Source: Halosimplex salinum (GTDB lineage: Archaea > Halobacteriota > Halobacteria > Halobacteriales > Haloarculaceae). From it: DNA of 64,000 nt. Below are positions 48,331 through 58,935 of this stretch, piece by piece. The stretch spans positions 310,001-374,000 of the forward strand of contig NZ_QWGG01000002.1 in the NCBI RefSeq assembly GCF_003730195.1. Reading direction: 5' to 3'. The first letter of the stretch is position 1. Each line of letters begins with the position of its first letter. The notes under the pieces were generated by a model, which saw nothing but the letters and a program-made list of their open reading frames with translations, was not told the DNA's origin and made no database searches. The position numbers and the translations under genes were made by a program.

Positions 48331-48825
48331 TCAGGCCGCCGCGATCGACTCGAAGTCGTACTGGTCGGTCAGGTCTTTGAGTTTCTCCAGCGCCGCCTCC
48401 TCCTCCTCTAAGTTCTCGTGGAGGATGTCGCCCGCCTCGTCCATGCCGAGCCGGTCGGCCATCAGCGCGAGGTTCCCGTAGGCCGCGATCTCGTAGTGTT
48501 CGGTCTTCTCGGCGGCGGTCACGTTGGCCACGTCGAGGACGCCCTGGTCGGGTTCCATCTCGACGAGTTCCTCGTGTTCCTCGATGAGCCCCTGGATCCC
48601 CTCACACTCCTCCTTCTCGGGGGGCTCGCCGATCATCTCGAACACCTCCTCGAGGCGCTCGATGTGGCCTTCCGTCTCCTCGCGGTGGTCCCGGAACGCC
48701 CGTGCGATCTCCTCGTGTTCGGTCTGCTCGGCCAGGTCGTCGAGGACGTCGAGCAGTTCGTGCTCGGCGTAGTAGATGTCTTCCAGTTCGTGCTCGAACA
48801 GCTCCTGGGCTGAGTTCACTGCCAT
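48331..48825 (-). CDS. DUF892 (YciE-like) ferritin-superfamily protein
   Basis: The protein has 164 residues and is almost all helix: ELFEHELEDIYYAEHELLDVLDDLAEQTEHEEIARAF and a second half with EKTEHYEIAAYGNLALMADRLGMDEAGDIL. The spaced Glu/His residues (E-x6-Y, E-x2-H) match the four-helix bundle of DUF892 stress proteins, which may bind a di-metal centre. It is strongly acidic, as expected for haloarchaea. Monocistronic, no dyad motif. Confidence 0.9.
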   Translation of the reverse strand: MAVNSAQELFEHELEDIYYAEHELLDVLDDLAEQTEHEEIARAFRDHREETEGHIERLEEVFEMIGEPPEKEECEGIQGLIEEHEELVEMEPDQGVLDVANVTAAEKTEHYEIAAYGNLALMADRLGMDEAGDILHENLEEEEAALEKLKDLTDQYDFESIAAA

Positions 48826-49053
48826 CTAAATCACCGTCTGGCCCTCGGATCGCGTCGCGGTTAGTAATCCACCCGCTACCGAGGATCCCCCTGACCGCGA
48901 CGGGATACACTCGGGTTACCGCCCGGAAAGCTCCGCCGAACGAGGCGGGCGACGGACCGACTCACCGACCGGTCGACGGGGCGACCGAGCGGCCGCCGTC
49001 GGGAGCCGTGAACCGACGCGCGGGTTTTTCGGACGGGGCGCGAAGGGGAGCGC

Positions 49054-50130
49054 ATGGACGGCGATCTACTCCTCTACGGTTCGTACGGGTACGCCGGTGC
49101 GCTGATCGCGGACCGCGCCGTCGCCGAGGGGCACGACCCGATACTCGCCGGTCGCGCGGCCGAGCGCGTCGAGGCCGGGGCGACCGAACGCGACTGCGAC
49201 CACCGGGTGTTCAGCCTCGAACACCCGCCGGTCGTCGAGCGGATGGTCGCCGACGCGGACGCCGTGCTCAACTGCGCCGGGCCGTTCACGGAGACGACCG
49301 CGCCGCTGGTCGAGGCGTGTCTGCGGACCGGGACGGACTACCTCGACCTCGCGGGGAACGTCGACGTGCTGGAGTGGGTGGCGGCCCGCGACGCCGAGGC
49401 GACCGAGGCCTCGGTGGCGCTCGTCCCCGGCGTCGGGTTCGACGTGGTGCCGACCGACTGCCTGGCCGCCCAGCTCCACGGACTGCTCCCCGACGCGACG
49501 GAACTCACGCTCGCCATCGACGGGCTCGGGACGTTCTCGCCGGGGACGCTGCAGTCCGTCCTCGCGGGGCTGGACCGACCGGGCGCGGTCAGGCGCGACG
49601 GCCGGATCGAGACGGTGCCGATGGCCTGGAAGCGCCGCTCGTTCGACTTCCCGTCGGGGGAGACGGCCGCCGTCACCGTCCCCTGGGGCGACGTGTCGAC
49701 GGCCTACTACTCGACGGGCATCCCGAATATCGAGACATACGCGGGCGTCCCCGACCGGGCGGCAGACCTGCTGGAACGGACGCGACCGCTCGTCCCCCTG
49801 CTCGCCGCCGCGCCGACGAGACGGGCACTCGGGTGGCTCGTCGAGCGCTTCGTCTCCGGGCCGACCGCCAGCGAGCGCGCCCGGAGCGAGACGCACGTCT
49901 GGGGGGAGGTCGTCGACGAGGACGGACGCGTCGCCCGCGCACGGATGCGAACGCCGGACACCTACGACCTGACCGCGATGACCGCGGTCGCGGCGGCCGA
50001 GCGCGTCCTCGCGGGCGAGGCCGGGTCCGGGTTCCAGACGCCCGCGTCGGCGTTCGGCCCGGAGTTCGCCGAGCGCTTCGACGGCGTCTCCCGCGACCTC
50101 CTGACCGAACCCGGCGCGGTCGCCCAGTAG
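49054..50130 (+). CDS. Saccharopine-dehydrogenase-like NAD(P)-binding protein
   Basis: The protein has 358 residues. The Rossmann start LLYGSYGYAGALIADRAVAEGHDPILAGR has the G-x-x-G-x-x-G dinucleotide motif, followed by DAVLNCAGPFTETTAPLVEACLRTGTDYLDLAGN, characteristic of saccharopine dehydrogenase-like and trans-acting enoyl reductase relatives. No lysine-pathway neighbours are present, so the substrate is open (a lipid enoyl intermediate is one possibility). A GGGGAG ribosome-binding site precedes ATG 49054 by a few nt, and a T-rich TATA candidate lies about 30 nt upstream. Confidence 0.88.
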   Translation: MDGDLLLYGSYGYAGALIADRAVAEGHDPILAGRAAERVEAGATERDCDHRVFSLEHPPVVERMVADADAVLNCAGPFTETTAPLVEACLRTGTDYLDLAGNVDVLEWVAARDAEATEASVALVPGVGFDVVPTDCLAAQLHGLLPDATELTLAIDGLGTFSPGTLQSVLAGLDRPGAVRRDGRIETVPMAWKRRSFDFPSGETAAVTVPWGDVSTAYYSTGIPNIETYAGVPDRAADLLERTRPLVPLLAAAPTRRALGWLVERFVSGPTASERARSETHVWGEVVDEDGRVARARMRTPDTYDLTAMTAVAAAERVLAGEAGSGFQTPASAFGPEFAERFDGVSRDLLTEPGAVAQ

Positions 50131-50220
50131 CGCGGCCGTGACGGCGCTCCGGCGCCGCTAGGTCGAAGTTACCCGCGGTTCCCGCCCGTTACTTTTCCCG
50201 GTCGATCCGTGATGACGAGT

Positions 50221-50457
50221 ATGCCCAAAGAGCTCGAAGAGATGGACATGACCCGCGACGAGGCGGCCGACAAACTCGAATCGATCGCCGACGACCTCCG
50301 CGGCGACGGGCCGTTCGACGTGAACGTCGCCAACCGCACCGTCCACCTCTCGCCCCCCAGAGACATCGGCGTCGAGATCGGCGTCCGCGAGACCTCCTCG
50401 CTCCTCCGCGGGAGTCGCGAGGCGTTCACGGTCAAACTCGACTGGAAACCGGAGTGA
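50221..50457 (+). CDS. Amphi-Trp domain protein
   Basis: The 78-residue protein is MPKELEEMDMTRDEAADKLE followed by SIADDLRGDGPFDVNVANRTVHLSPP and ending KLDWKPE. This matches the amphi-Trp domain, small haloarchaeal proteins of unknown function with a conserved final Trp. In-frame starts at 50209 and 50212 exist; ATG 50221 is chosen because it opens at the usual first residue and is at leaderless distance from TTACTTTT (50189-50196). Confidence 0.85.
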   Translation: MPKELEEMDMTRDEAADKLESIADDLRGDGPFDVNVANRTVHLSPPRDIGVEIGVRETSSLLRGSREAFTVKLDWKPE

Positions 50458-50551
50458 GGGGGCGGTCACCGCGGACGCGGCGGCCTGCCACGTCACGGCG
50501 GAGGTTTCCGCCGACGCCGCCTTTAAGCCGTCCGGCACCGCGACTCGGGTC

Positions 50552-51517
50552 ATGACAGTCGAGTTGGCGTTCGTCGGCGCAGGCGGTATCGCCCAGTGGC
50601 AGCACTTCGACACCGTCGAAGCGATGGACGACGCCGAGGTCGTCGGCATCTGCGACGTGGACGAAGCGACCGCCGAGTCGGCGGCCGAGCGCTTCGACGC
50701 GCCCGCCTTCGCCGACCACCACGACCTGTACGACGAGACCGACCCCGACGCGGTGTTCGTCTGTCTCCCGCCGTTCGCCCACGAGGACCAGGAGATAGCC
50801 GCCGCCGAGCGCGGCTACGACCTCTTCGTCGAGAAACCGCTCGCGCTCTCGGCCGAGAAAGCCCGGGAGATCGACGCGGCCGTCGAGGCGAACGACGTGC
50901 TCGCGCAGGTCGGCTACGACTGGCGCTACTCCGCGGGCGTCGAGCGCGCCAGGGAGATCCTCGGGGACCGCGCCATCGGCTACGTCGACGGCTACTGGTG
51001 GGGCGGCGTCGCCGGCGGCGAGGACCACTGGTGGCGCCACGCGGAGTACTCCGGCGGGCAGGTCGTCGAACAGGCCACCCACGTGTACGACACCCTGCGC
51101 TATCTCGTGGGCGAGGTCGAGCGGGTCTCGGCTGCCGGGAGCCATCGGATCGAGGACGCCGTCGACTTCTCCGACGCGACCTCGGCGACGATGACTCACG
51201 AGAACGGCGCGATCAGTCACGTCTCGACCACCTGCGCCGCGGAGGACGGCAAGACCGGTCTCGAAGTCGTCGCCGACGGCGCGACGCTCGAAGTGGGCGA
51301 ACGGCGCGTCTCCGGCGTCGTCGACGGCGAGGAGGTCGAGGAGTCGTTCGACCGTAATCCCTATCGAGCGGAGGTCGAGACGTTCGTCGACGCCGTCGCG
51401 ACGGGCGATCCGGCGGGGCTGCGCTCGCCGTACGGCGACGCGCTGGAGACGTTCGAACTGACGCTCGCGGTGAACGAGTCGATCGACACCGGCGAGCCCA
51501 TCGCCCTCCGAGAGTAG
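50552..51517 (+). CDS. Gfo/Idh/MocA family oxidoreductase
   Basis: This 321-residue NAD(P)-dependent sugar-type oxidoreductase has the Rossmann motif AFVGAGGIAQWQHFDTVEAM, VFVCLPPFAHEDQEIAAAERGYDLFVEKPLAL with the conserved EKP, and the C-terminal beta-sheet domain with GGQVVEQATHVYDTLRYLVG, whose His is the usual catalytic one. Members act on sugars or inositols; the substrate is not shown. The stop is 24 nt from the convergent phosphoglycerate mutase gene. Confidence 0.92.
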   Translation: MTVELAFVGAGGIAQWQHFDTVEAMDDAEVVGICDVDEATAESAAERFDAPAFADHHDLYDETDPDAVFVCLPPFAHEDQEIAAAERGYDLFVEKPLALSAEKAREIDAAVEANDVLAQVGYDWRYSAGVERAREILGDRAIGYVDGYWWGGVAGGEDHWWRHAEYSGGQVVEQATHVYDTLRYLVGEVERVSAAGSHRIEDAVDFSDATSATMTHENGAISHVSTTCAAEDGKTGLEVVADGATLEVGERRVSGVVDGEEVEESFDRNPYRAEVETFVDAVATGDPAGLRSPYGDALETFELTLAVNESIDTGEPIALRE

Positions 51518-51540
51518 CGAGCGAACTGCGACCGAGGGAC

Positions 51541-53127
<1,587 letters not shown>

Positions 53128-53212
53128 GTTCCGAAGTCGGCCCGGCCGGCCCAAGTCGGTGTCGGTCGTACCCTCCGCTACCACTTTGGTGGTGGCGCGC
53201 GACGGAGGCCGT

Positions 53213-53605
53213 ATGGACGCGCAACTGCTGTCGAACGAACTGGCGGACCAGATCGTGACGACGGCCCGCACGGCGACCGGCGACAGCCTCCGGTCGGTGA
53301 CGTACTTCACGCGGTCGGACTTCGAGCAACTGTACCTCCGCGAGGACCTCGAACGCGACGCGGACCTCGACACCTTCGTCGGCCACGAGTGGCGCGGCTT
53401 CCGCGACACCCAGAACGCCTACCAGACCTCCGAACTCGGGCAGTACCGCTTCACCGTCCGCGCGTTCACGAACGGCTACCTCCTCCGCGTGACCGGCGAG
53501 CGGGCGGGCGTGCTCATCACCACGGACGGCCTCCAGATGCAGTCCTACGAGGAGATCGCCGACGCCATCGAGAAGATGCTCGCCGAGGACCCGACCACGG
53601 AATGA
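53213..53605 (+). CDS. Small haloarchaeal protein upstream of nurA (DUF7522-like)
   Basis: The 130-residue acidic protein starts MDAQLLSNELADQIVTTART and has SVTYFTRSDFEQLYLREDLE and GYLLRVTGERAGVLITTDGL. It resembles the haloarchaeal family often annotated DUF7522, with no known function. It has no signal or membrane helix. The stop overlaps the nurA ATG (ATGA), so the two are co-translated, which hints at a DNA-repair-related role, by context only. Confidence 0.75.
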   Translation: MDAQLLSNELADQIVTTARTATGDSLRSVTYFTRSDFEQLYLREDLERDADLDTFVGHEWRGFRDTQNAYQTSELGQYRFTVRAFTNGYLLRVTGERAGVLITTDGLQMQSYEEIADAIEKMLAEDPTTE

Positions 53606-54858
53606 CGCTCGACCCCGTCCACGTCGACGGCATCGCCCGCCTCGCCGGCCGCGTCAGCGAAGGCGTCGACGAGGACGACCACCAGGCCGTCGCCGAGACC
53701 GTCTGGGCGGAGTTCCTCGACCCCCTCCGCCGCGACGGGAAGCCCGTCCTCGAACCGCTGGGCGACCAGCGCCGCGAGAAGGTCCCGATCGACGACGTGG
53801 CGCTGCGGGACTCGCCGTTCCCCACGCAGCACGGCCTCGACTCGGGGACGATCAACCCGACGACGTTCAAGAACGGCCTCGTGCTCGACGTGTCACAGGC
53901 CGCGATGGCCGCCGTCCCATCGAACCTCGACCTCCATCGCGCGCGGACCATCGTGATGACCGTCCACTCCAACGACGACACCTACGTCCTCGGCGAGGAC
54001 GACTGGACGATGCAGGACGCGGGCTACGTCCGCAAGCGCGCGCTCCACGCCCCCCGCGTCGACCGCTACGAGCAGAACGTCGTCCACGCGCTCGCCCTCT
54101 ACCTCGCCGAGAGCGAGCACGCGCTCGAACAGGCCGGCATCGTCGACGACCTGCTCGTCCTCGACGGGCCGCTCTACCCCACCGGCCTCCTCAAGTGGGC
54201 CGAACGCGACACGGCGCTCGCGGACCTGCTCACGGAGGACGAGAGCCCGCGCGACGTGGTGGAGAACTACGTCCGCCTCGTCGAGACCTTCGTCGAGCGC
54301 GACGTGCCCCTGATCGGGTTCATCAAGAACAGCAGCGCCAAGGCGATCACGCAGGTCGTCCGCGACTCGACCAACGCCCCCTGGGCCAACGACAACGCCT
54401 TCTTCGAGCGGATCCTCTCCCGGCGCGACGGCGACGGCGACCTGCGGACCGACGCCCTGACCGCGACGAACTGGTTCCGCTCGCGCGTCGGCACCGACCG
54501 CGTGATGGCCGCCGACGGCGACGCGCTCGGCATCGACCGCGACCTCGACCCCGAGGCCTACGAGGTCACGTTCTTCGTCCTCTACGACCCGCGAGACGAC
54601 CTCTGTTACCGGGTCGAGGCCCCCTACGCCTTCACCGAGGACGAGGACACCCGCGAGGCGCTTCGCCTGCAGGTGCTCCACGACGTAGCCGGCGAGCAGG
54701 GGCCGCCCCTCTCGGTGGCGAAGGCCGACGAACTCGCCCACATCGACCGGCAGGCCAACGAACAGCTCCGCCGGCGCATCGAGCGCGAACTCGGCAGCGA
54801 CCGCCACCGCGAGTACGACGACAAGCGCTGGGGCGTCGACGTCGAGGAACTCGTGTAG
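53602..54858 (+). CDS. nurA: NurA nuclease domain protein
   Basis: The protein has 418 residues. The NurA domain is recognised from GLVLDVSQAAMAAVPSNLDLHRART (metal-binding Asp), LLVLDGPLYPTGLLKWAERD and VPLIGFIKNSSAKAITQ. NurA is a Mn-dependent 5'-3' exonuclease that works with the HerA helicase in DNA end resection; herA is not in this window. ATG 53602 overlaps the stop of the small upstream gene. It follows haloarchaeal NurA in length and acidic content. Confidence 0.9.
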   Translation: MTLDPVHVDGIARLAGRVSEGVDEDDHQAVAETVWAEFLDPLRRDGKPVLEPLGDQRREKVPIDDVALRDSPFPTQHGLDSGTINPTTFKNGLVLDVSQAAMAAVPSNLDLHRARTIVMTVHSNDDTYVLGEDDWTMQDAGYVRKRALHAPRVDRYEQNVVHALALYLAESEHALEQAGIVDDLLVLDGPLYPTGLLKWAERDTALADLLTEDESPRDVVENYVRLVETFVERDVPLIGFIKNSSAKAITQVVRDSTNAPWANDNAFFERILSRRDGDGDLRTDALTATNWFRSRVGTDRVMAADGDALGIDRDLDPEAYEVTFFVLYDPRDDLCYRVEAPYAFTEDEDTREALRLQVLHDVAGEQGPPLSVAKADELAHIDRQANEQLRRRIERELGSDRHREYDDKRWGVDVEELV

Positions 54859-55010
54859 CGCCCCGTCGACGGCATCTGGAAGCTACCTACCTCGCCGTAA
54901 CCGTGTCTTATCGCAGGTGCGCCCTCTCCGGTGCCCCACAGCGGCGACGAGCGTCCGGTGGCCGAACTCGGAGACAGGGCGGCGACGGCGCGGGACCGCT
55001 CGCACGCTCG

Positions 55011-55027
55011 GATAATCGCTAAATAAC
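55011..55027 (+). promoter_or_regulatory. 17-bp dyad promoter motif (AlkP/FemAB operon)
   Basis: GATAATCGCTAAATAAC, ending 34 nt before GTG 55062, the longest spacing in the set. A looser match than most. Confidence 0.5.
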
Positions 55028-55061
55028 AAATTTTCGCGCCGGTCGTAGCAACGCCCACGAG

Positions 55062-56708
55062 GTGCTACTTCGACTGGGGATGAACACGTTACTCGTCGGC
55101 GTCGACGCGGCCTGCTGGCCGGTCGTAGAGCGATTGCCGGACCGGTCGGCGGTCTCGACCGTCGACCGACTCGGCGATCGGGGGGTCGCCGCGCCGCTCG
55201 AATCGGCGATCCCGCCGTGGACCGCGAGCGCCTGGCCGTCGCTGTACACCGGGACGAACCCCGGCAAACACGGCGTCTTCGGCTTCCTGCGGTTCGACGG
55301 CTACGACTGGGACGTCGTCAACGCGACCGACCTCCGCGCGCGCCCACTTTGGGAACTCGCCGACCGCCACGGCCTGACGAGCGTCGTCGTGAACGCGCCC
55401 GTGACCCACCCGCCGCGGCAGTTCGACGGCGCGCTCGTCCCGGGCTACACGGCCCCCGAGGACCCCGAGTGCCACCCGCCGGGTATCCTCGACGACGTGC
55501 GCGACCGCGTCGGCGACTACCGGCTCTACTCCGAGGGGGACGTCGACCGCGAGACGGCCGCGGTCGACTACCGCGGGTTCGTCCGCTCGCGCGGCGCGGC
55601 CTTCCGGTACCTCGCCGACCGCTTCGACCCCGAGTTCGGGTTCGTCCAGTTCCAGCAGACCGACACGGTCTGTCACGAGTTCCCCGGCGACGACGCCCTC
55701 CTCGGCGCGGTGTACGACGCGGTCGACGACGAGATCGAAGCGACGCTCGACGCCTGCGACCCGGACACCGTGATCCTCGCCAGCGACCACGGCATCGGCC
55801 CCTGCGAGGGCCGCGAGTTCCGCGTCAACGAGTTCCTCCGCGAGGCGGGGTTCGTCGAGACGGCGACCGACGGCGACGGGATGCCGACGTGGGTGTCGAT
55901 CCGCGAGGATCGACTGCGCAGTGGCGCCGGTCCCAGCGACGAGGCCGGCGCCGGCGTCTCCGACGCGCTGGCGTCGGCGATGGGCCTCGCCGCTCGCGCC
56001 GGCCTCACGACCCAGCGCGCGGCGCGGGTGCTAGACGCGCTCGGACTCGCCGAAATCGTCTCGAAGGCGGTCCCGGACGACCTCCAGCGGGCCGGGACCG
56101 AGCGCGTCGACTTCCCGGCGTCGGCGGCGTACATGCGCGACCCGATCGAACTCGGCGTCCGGATCAACCTCGCCGGCCGGGACCCCGACGGAGTCGTCGA
56201 CCCCGACGAGTACGAATCAGTCCGGGAGGAACTGATCGACGCGCTCGAATCCGTGCGGACGCCCGACGGCGAGCCCGTCTTCGAGGAGGTCGCGCCCCGG
56301 GAGGCGCACTTCCACGGTCCCGAGGCCGACCGGGCGGTCGACGTGGTCACCGTCCCCGCCGACTTCGACCAGTACCTCGTCGCCCAGCTCTACGGCGACC
56401 GGTTCGGCGACCCCTCGGAGCCGTGGACGCACAAGCGATCGGGGCTGATCGTCGCCGCGGGCGACGCCGTCGACGCCGATGCGGGGGTCGGCGACCCGCA
56501 CCTCTTCGACGTGGCGCCGACGGTGTGCGCCGCGCTCGGGATCCCTCGCAGCGACAGGATGGACGGGTCGCCGCTCCCGTTCGTGGAACCGACGGCCGAA
56601 CGGCGGTACCCGCCGCGCGAGGCGCGCGAACGGGTCGGGACCGAGGACGAGAGGGTGACCGAGACCCTGGCCGACCTCGGCTACATCGACCGGGGCCAGG
56701 ATGACTGA
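55062..56708 (+). CDS. AlkP-superfamily type I phosphodiesterase/nucleotide pyrophosphatase-like enzyme
   Basis: The protein has 548 residues from GTG 55062 (ATG 55080 is six codons on and equally possible). LLVGVDAACWPVVERL provides the first metal Asp. SAIPPWTASAWPSLYTG (48-64) places Thr54 as nucleophile, as in PDE/NPP enzymes. VCHEFPGDD and ILASDHGIGPCEGREF complete the metal sites. There is no signal peptide. Related genes in other haloarchaea lie beside glycan genes. The last 8 nt overlap the FemAB-like gene, and the C-terminus LADLGYIDRGQDD resembles the other AlkP proteins here. Confidence 0.85.
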   Translation: MLLRLGMNTLLVGVDAACWPVVERLPDRSAVSTVDRLGDRGVAAPLESAIPPWTASAWPSLYTGTNPGKHGVFGFLRFDGYDWDVVNATDLRARPLWELADRHGLTSVVVNAPVTHPPRQFDGALVPGYTAPEDPECHPPGILDDVRDRVGDYRLYSEGDVDRETAAVDYRGFVRSRGAAFRYLADRFDPEFGFVQFQQTDTVCHEFPGDDALLGAVYDAVDDEIEATLDACDPDTVILASDHGIGPCEGREFRVNEFLREAGFVETATDGDGMPTWVSIREDRLRSGAGPSDEAGAGVSDALASAMGLAARAGLTTQRAARVLDALGLAEIVSKAVPDDLQRAGTERVDFPASAAYMRDPIELGVRINLAGRDPDGVVDPDEYESVREELIDALESVRTPDGEPVFEEVAPREAHFHGPEADRAVDVVTVPADFDQYLVAQLYGDRFGDPSEPWTHKRSGLIVAAGDAVDADAGVGDPHLFDVAPTVCAALGIPRSDRMDGSPLPFVEPTAERRYPPREARERVGTEDERVTETLADLGYIDRGQDD

Positions 56709-57870
56709 CCTCGAGCTCACCGTCCACGAGACGATCGACGCGGTCGACGAGAACCAGTGGAACACGCTGGTCCGCCAGTCGGACCTGGGATCGGTGTTCC
56801 ACCGCCACGGCTGGCTCCGGGCGGTCGAACGCGGCCTCGACCGCCGGGCGGTCCACTTCGTCGTCCGGAAGGGCTCGAACCCGGTCGCCGTCCTCCCGAA
56901 CTTCTGGGTACCCGTCGACGCCCCCGATCTGTCTGCGATCGTGGAGCGCTTCGACGCGCCCGCGCTGGTGGATCGCCTCCCCACTGGTGCGGTGGGTTCC
57001 CTCTCGACGGTCGCCGACGCGCCCGTCGACGCGAGCGCCGACGCGCTCGACTCGCTCCCCGTCGAGCGGATCTGCTCGACCGCGCCGGGCTTCGGCGGTC
57101 CGGTCGTCCTGGCCGACGAGACCGACTGTCTCGACATGCTGTTCGACGCGCTCGACGACGCGCTCTCCGAGTCCACCCTCTGTCACGTCGTCAAGGCGAA
57201 AGAACCGGCGTACATGCGTTACGGGAAGTTCCTGGCGGGGCGGGGATACAGCCCCACGCTGCTCGACTGCCGGTTCGTGCTCGACGTCGACCGCCGCTTC
57301 GAGGACGTGCTCGACGGGATGGACAAGGAGCGACGCAAGGCCGTCTGCGACGCCCGCGAGCAGGACTACGACGTGACCGAGCGCTCGCTGGCGGAGACGC
57401 TGGACGAGACCTACGAGCGGTACCGCCGCGACATGGACCGGGCGAGCGGCGACGCCTACCCGCGCTCGTTCTTCGCGGCACTCGCCGCCGACTGTCCCGA
57501 GCGGACGCGCGTGTTCTCCCTCGCGGTCGACGGCGTGGAGGCCGGACAGTACGTCTACCTGCTCGACGACGAGCAGTCGGCGGTCCACTACTTCTTCTCG
57601 GCCATCGGCGACGACTCGAACTACGAGTACAACCCGACCGAACTCCTGCACAGCCACGTCGTCGAGTGGGCGCGCGAGCGCGGGTACGACGACTACGACT
57701 TCGGCTCGACCGGTTCGACCTTCCGCGACGGGACGTTCAAGTACAAGGAGAAGTACGGCGCGCGAGTCGTGCCGACGCTCCGCTGGGAGCGGGGCGGGTC
57801 GCCCGTCCTCTGGAACGCCTACCGGGTCGTGCGCCGCGGCTACCAGCGATACGCCTATCCGGACACATGA
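56701..57870 (+). CDS. FemAB/GNAT-fold acyltransferase-like protein
   Basis: The protein has 389 residues with two tandem GNAT-like halves, as in FemA/X and BioF2-type proteins. The N-terminal half has WNTLVRQSDLGSVFHRHGWLRAVERGL. The C-terminal half has RYRRDMDRASGDAYPRSFFAAL, HYFFSAIGDDSNYEYNPTELLHSHVVEWARERGYDDYDFGSTG and FKYKEKYGARVV. These enzymes transfer amino-acyl or acyl groups to peptidoglycan precursors in bacteria; in archaea an amino sugar on a lipid carrier is a possible acceptor. The donor is unknown. It overlaps both neighbours (8 and 4 nt). Confidence 0.85.
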   Translation: MTDLELTVHETIDAVDENQWNTLVRQSDLGSVFHRHGWLRAVERGLDRRAVHFVVRKGSNPVAVLPNFWVPVDAPDLSAIVERFDAPALVDRLPTGAVGSLSTVADAPVDASADALDSLPVERICSTAPGFGGPVVLADETDCLDMLFDALDDALSESTLCHVVKAKEPAYMRYGKFLAGRGYSPTLLDCRFVLDVDRRFEDVLDGMDKERRKAVCDAREQDYDVTERSLAETLDETYERYRRDMDRASGDAYPRSFFAALAADCPERTRVFSLAVDGVEAGQYVYLLDDEQSAVHYFFSAIGDDSNYEYNPTELLHSHVVEWARERGYDDYDFGSTGSTFRDGTFKYKEKYGARVVPTLRWERGGSPVLWNAYRVVRRGYQRYAYPDT

Positions 57871-58868
57871 CGATCGAGATACGAGCCCTCGACGAGAGCG
57901 ACGCCGCGGAGTGGAACCGCCACGTCGAGCGGTCGGCCGACGCCAACCCCTTCCACCGCGCCGAGGCGCTCGCCGTCGAAGCCGACTACTCCGGGACGAC
58001 CTGCCACCGCCTCGTCGGCTACAAGGGCCGGGAACCGGTCGGCGTCTTCCCCGTCTTCGAGCGGTCGAAGGGCCCGATCACGGCCGCCTTCTCGCCGGCG
58101 CCGCCGCTGTGGATCCACCGCCTCGGCCCCGCGCTGTTGAACGTCGACGACCTCTCCCAGCGCAAGGCCGAGCGCCGCATCCGGCGGTTCGTGGATGGTG
58201 CGCTCGAGTGGCTCGACGAGGAGTGCAGCCCGACCCTCCTCCGCGTGAAGACCGAGTGCACCTTCACCGACCTGCGCCCGTTCAAGTGGGCGGACGCGGA
58301 CGTCACGCCGGAGTTCACCTACGTCGTCGACCTGCCCGAGGACCCGGCGGAGTTGCTCGCCAGTTTCAGCAGCGACGCCCGCTCGAACGTCCGGAACCTC
58401 GACGTCGACGCCACCTTCGCGGAGGGCGACGCGGCCGACGTCGAGCGGATCGTCGACCACGTGCGCGACCGCTTCGACGCGCAGGGCGAACCGTTCGGCC
58501 TCCCACGCGGGTTCGCACGCGACTGCTACGAGGCCCTGCCAGACGGGGCGATGCGCACGTACGTCTGCCGCCACGAGGGCGAATTCGTCGGCGGCATCCT
58601 CACCTACGAGACCGACGAGTGGATCCACCGCTGGCAGGGCGGGGTGACGCCCGACGTGGACTTCCCGGTCAACGACACCCTCGACTGGACGGTCATGACC
58701 GACGCGATGGAGCGAGGACTCGACGCCTACGACCTCGTCGGCGCCGGCGACCCGCGGATCAACGAGTACAAGGCGAAGTTCGGCCCCTCGGTCGAGACGT
58801 TCCACAGCGTCGAGCGCTCGTCGCTGGCGATGGACGCGCTACTCGGCCTCTACTCGCGGGTGAAGTGA
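57867..58868 (+). CDS. FemAB/GNAT-fold acyltransferase-like protein (second copy)
   Basis: The protein has 333 residues with the same double-GNAT architecture: EWNRHVERSADANPFHRAEALAVEADY at the start, FSSDARSNVRNLDVDATF centrally, and GGILTYETDEWIHRWQGGVTPDVDFPVNDTLDWTVMTDAMERGLDAYDLVGAGDPRINEYKAKFGP near the end. It is distantly related to the preceding gene and starts at ATG 57867 in an ATGA overlap. Two such enzymes in series suggest stepwise addition of two groups, by analogy to FemA/FemB. Confidence 0.85.
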   Translation: MTIEIRALDESDAAEWNRHVERSADANPFHRAEALAVEADYSGTTCHRLVGYKGREPVGVFPVFERSKGPITAAFSPAPPLWIHRLGPALLNVDDLSQRKAERRIRRFVDGALEWLDEECSPTLLRVKTECTFTDLRPFKWADADVTPEFTYVVDLPEDPAELLASFSSDARSNVRNLDVDATFAEGDAADVERIVDHVRDRFDAQGEPFGLPRGFARDCYEALPDGAMRTYVCRHEGEFVGGILTYETDEWIHRWQGGVTPDVDFPVNDTLDWTVMTDAMERGLDAYDLVGAGDPRINEYKAKFGPSVETFHSVERSSLAMDALLGLYSRVK

Positions 58869-58935
58869 CGGGGCTGGCGATCCATCCACGGCACCGCCCG
58901 GCACGCCTAACTGTCCGTCCGACCTGTCTCTCCCC

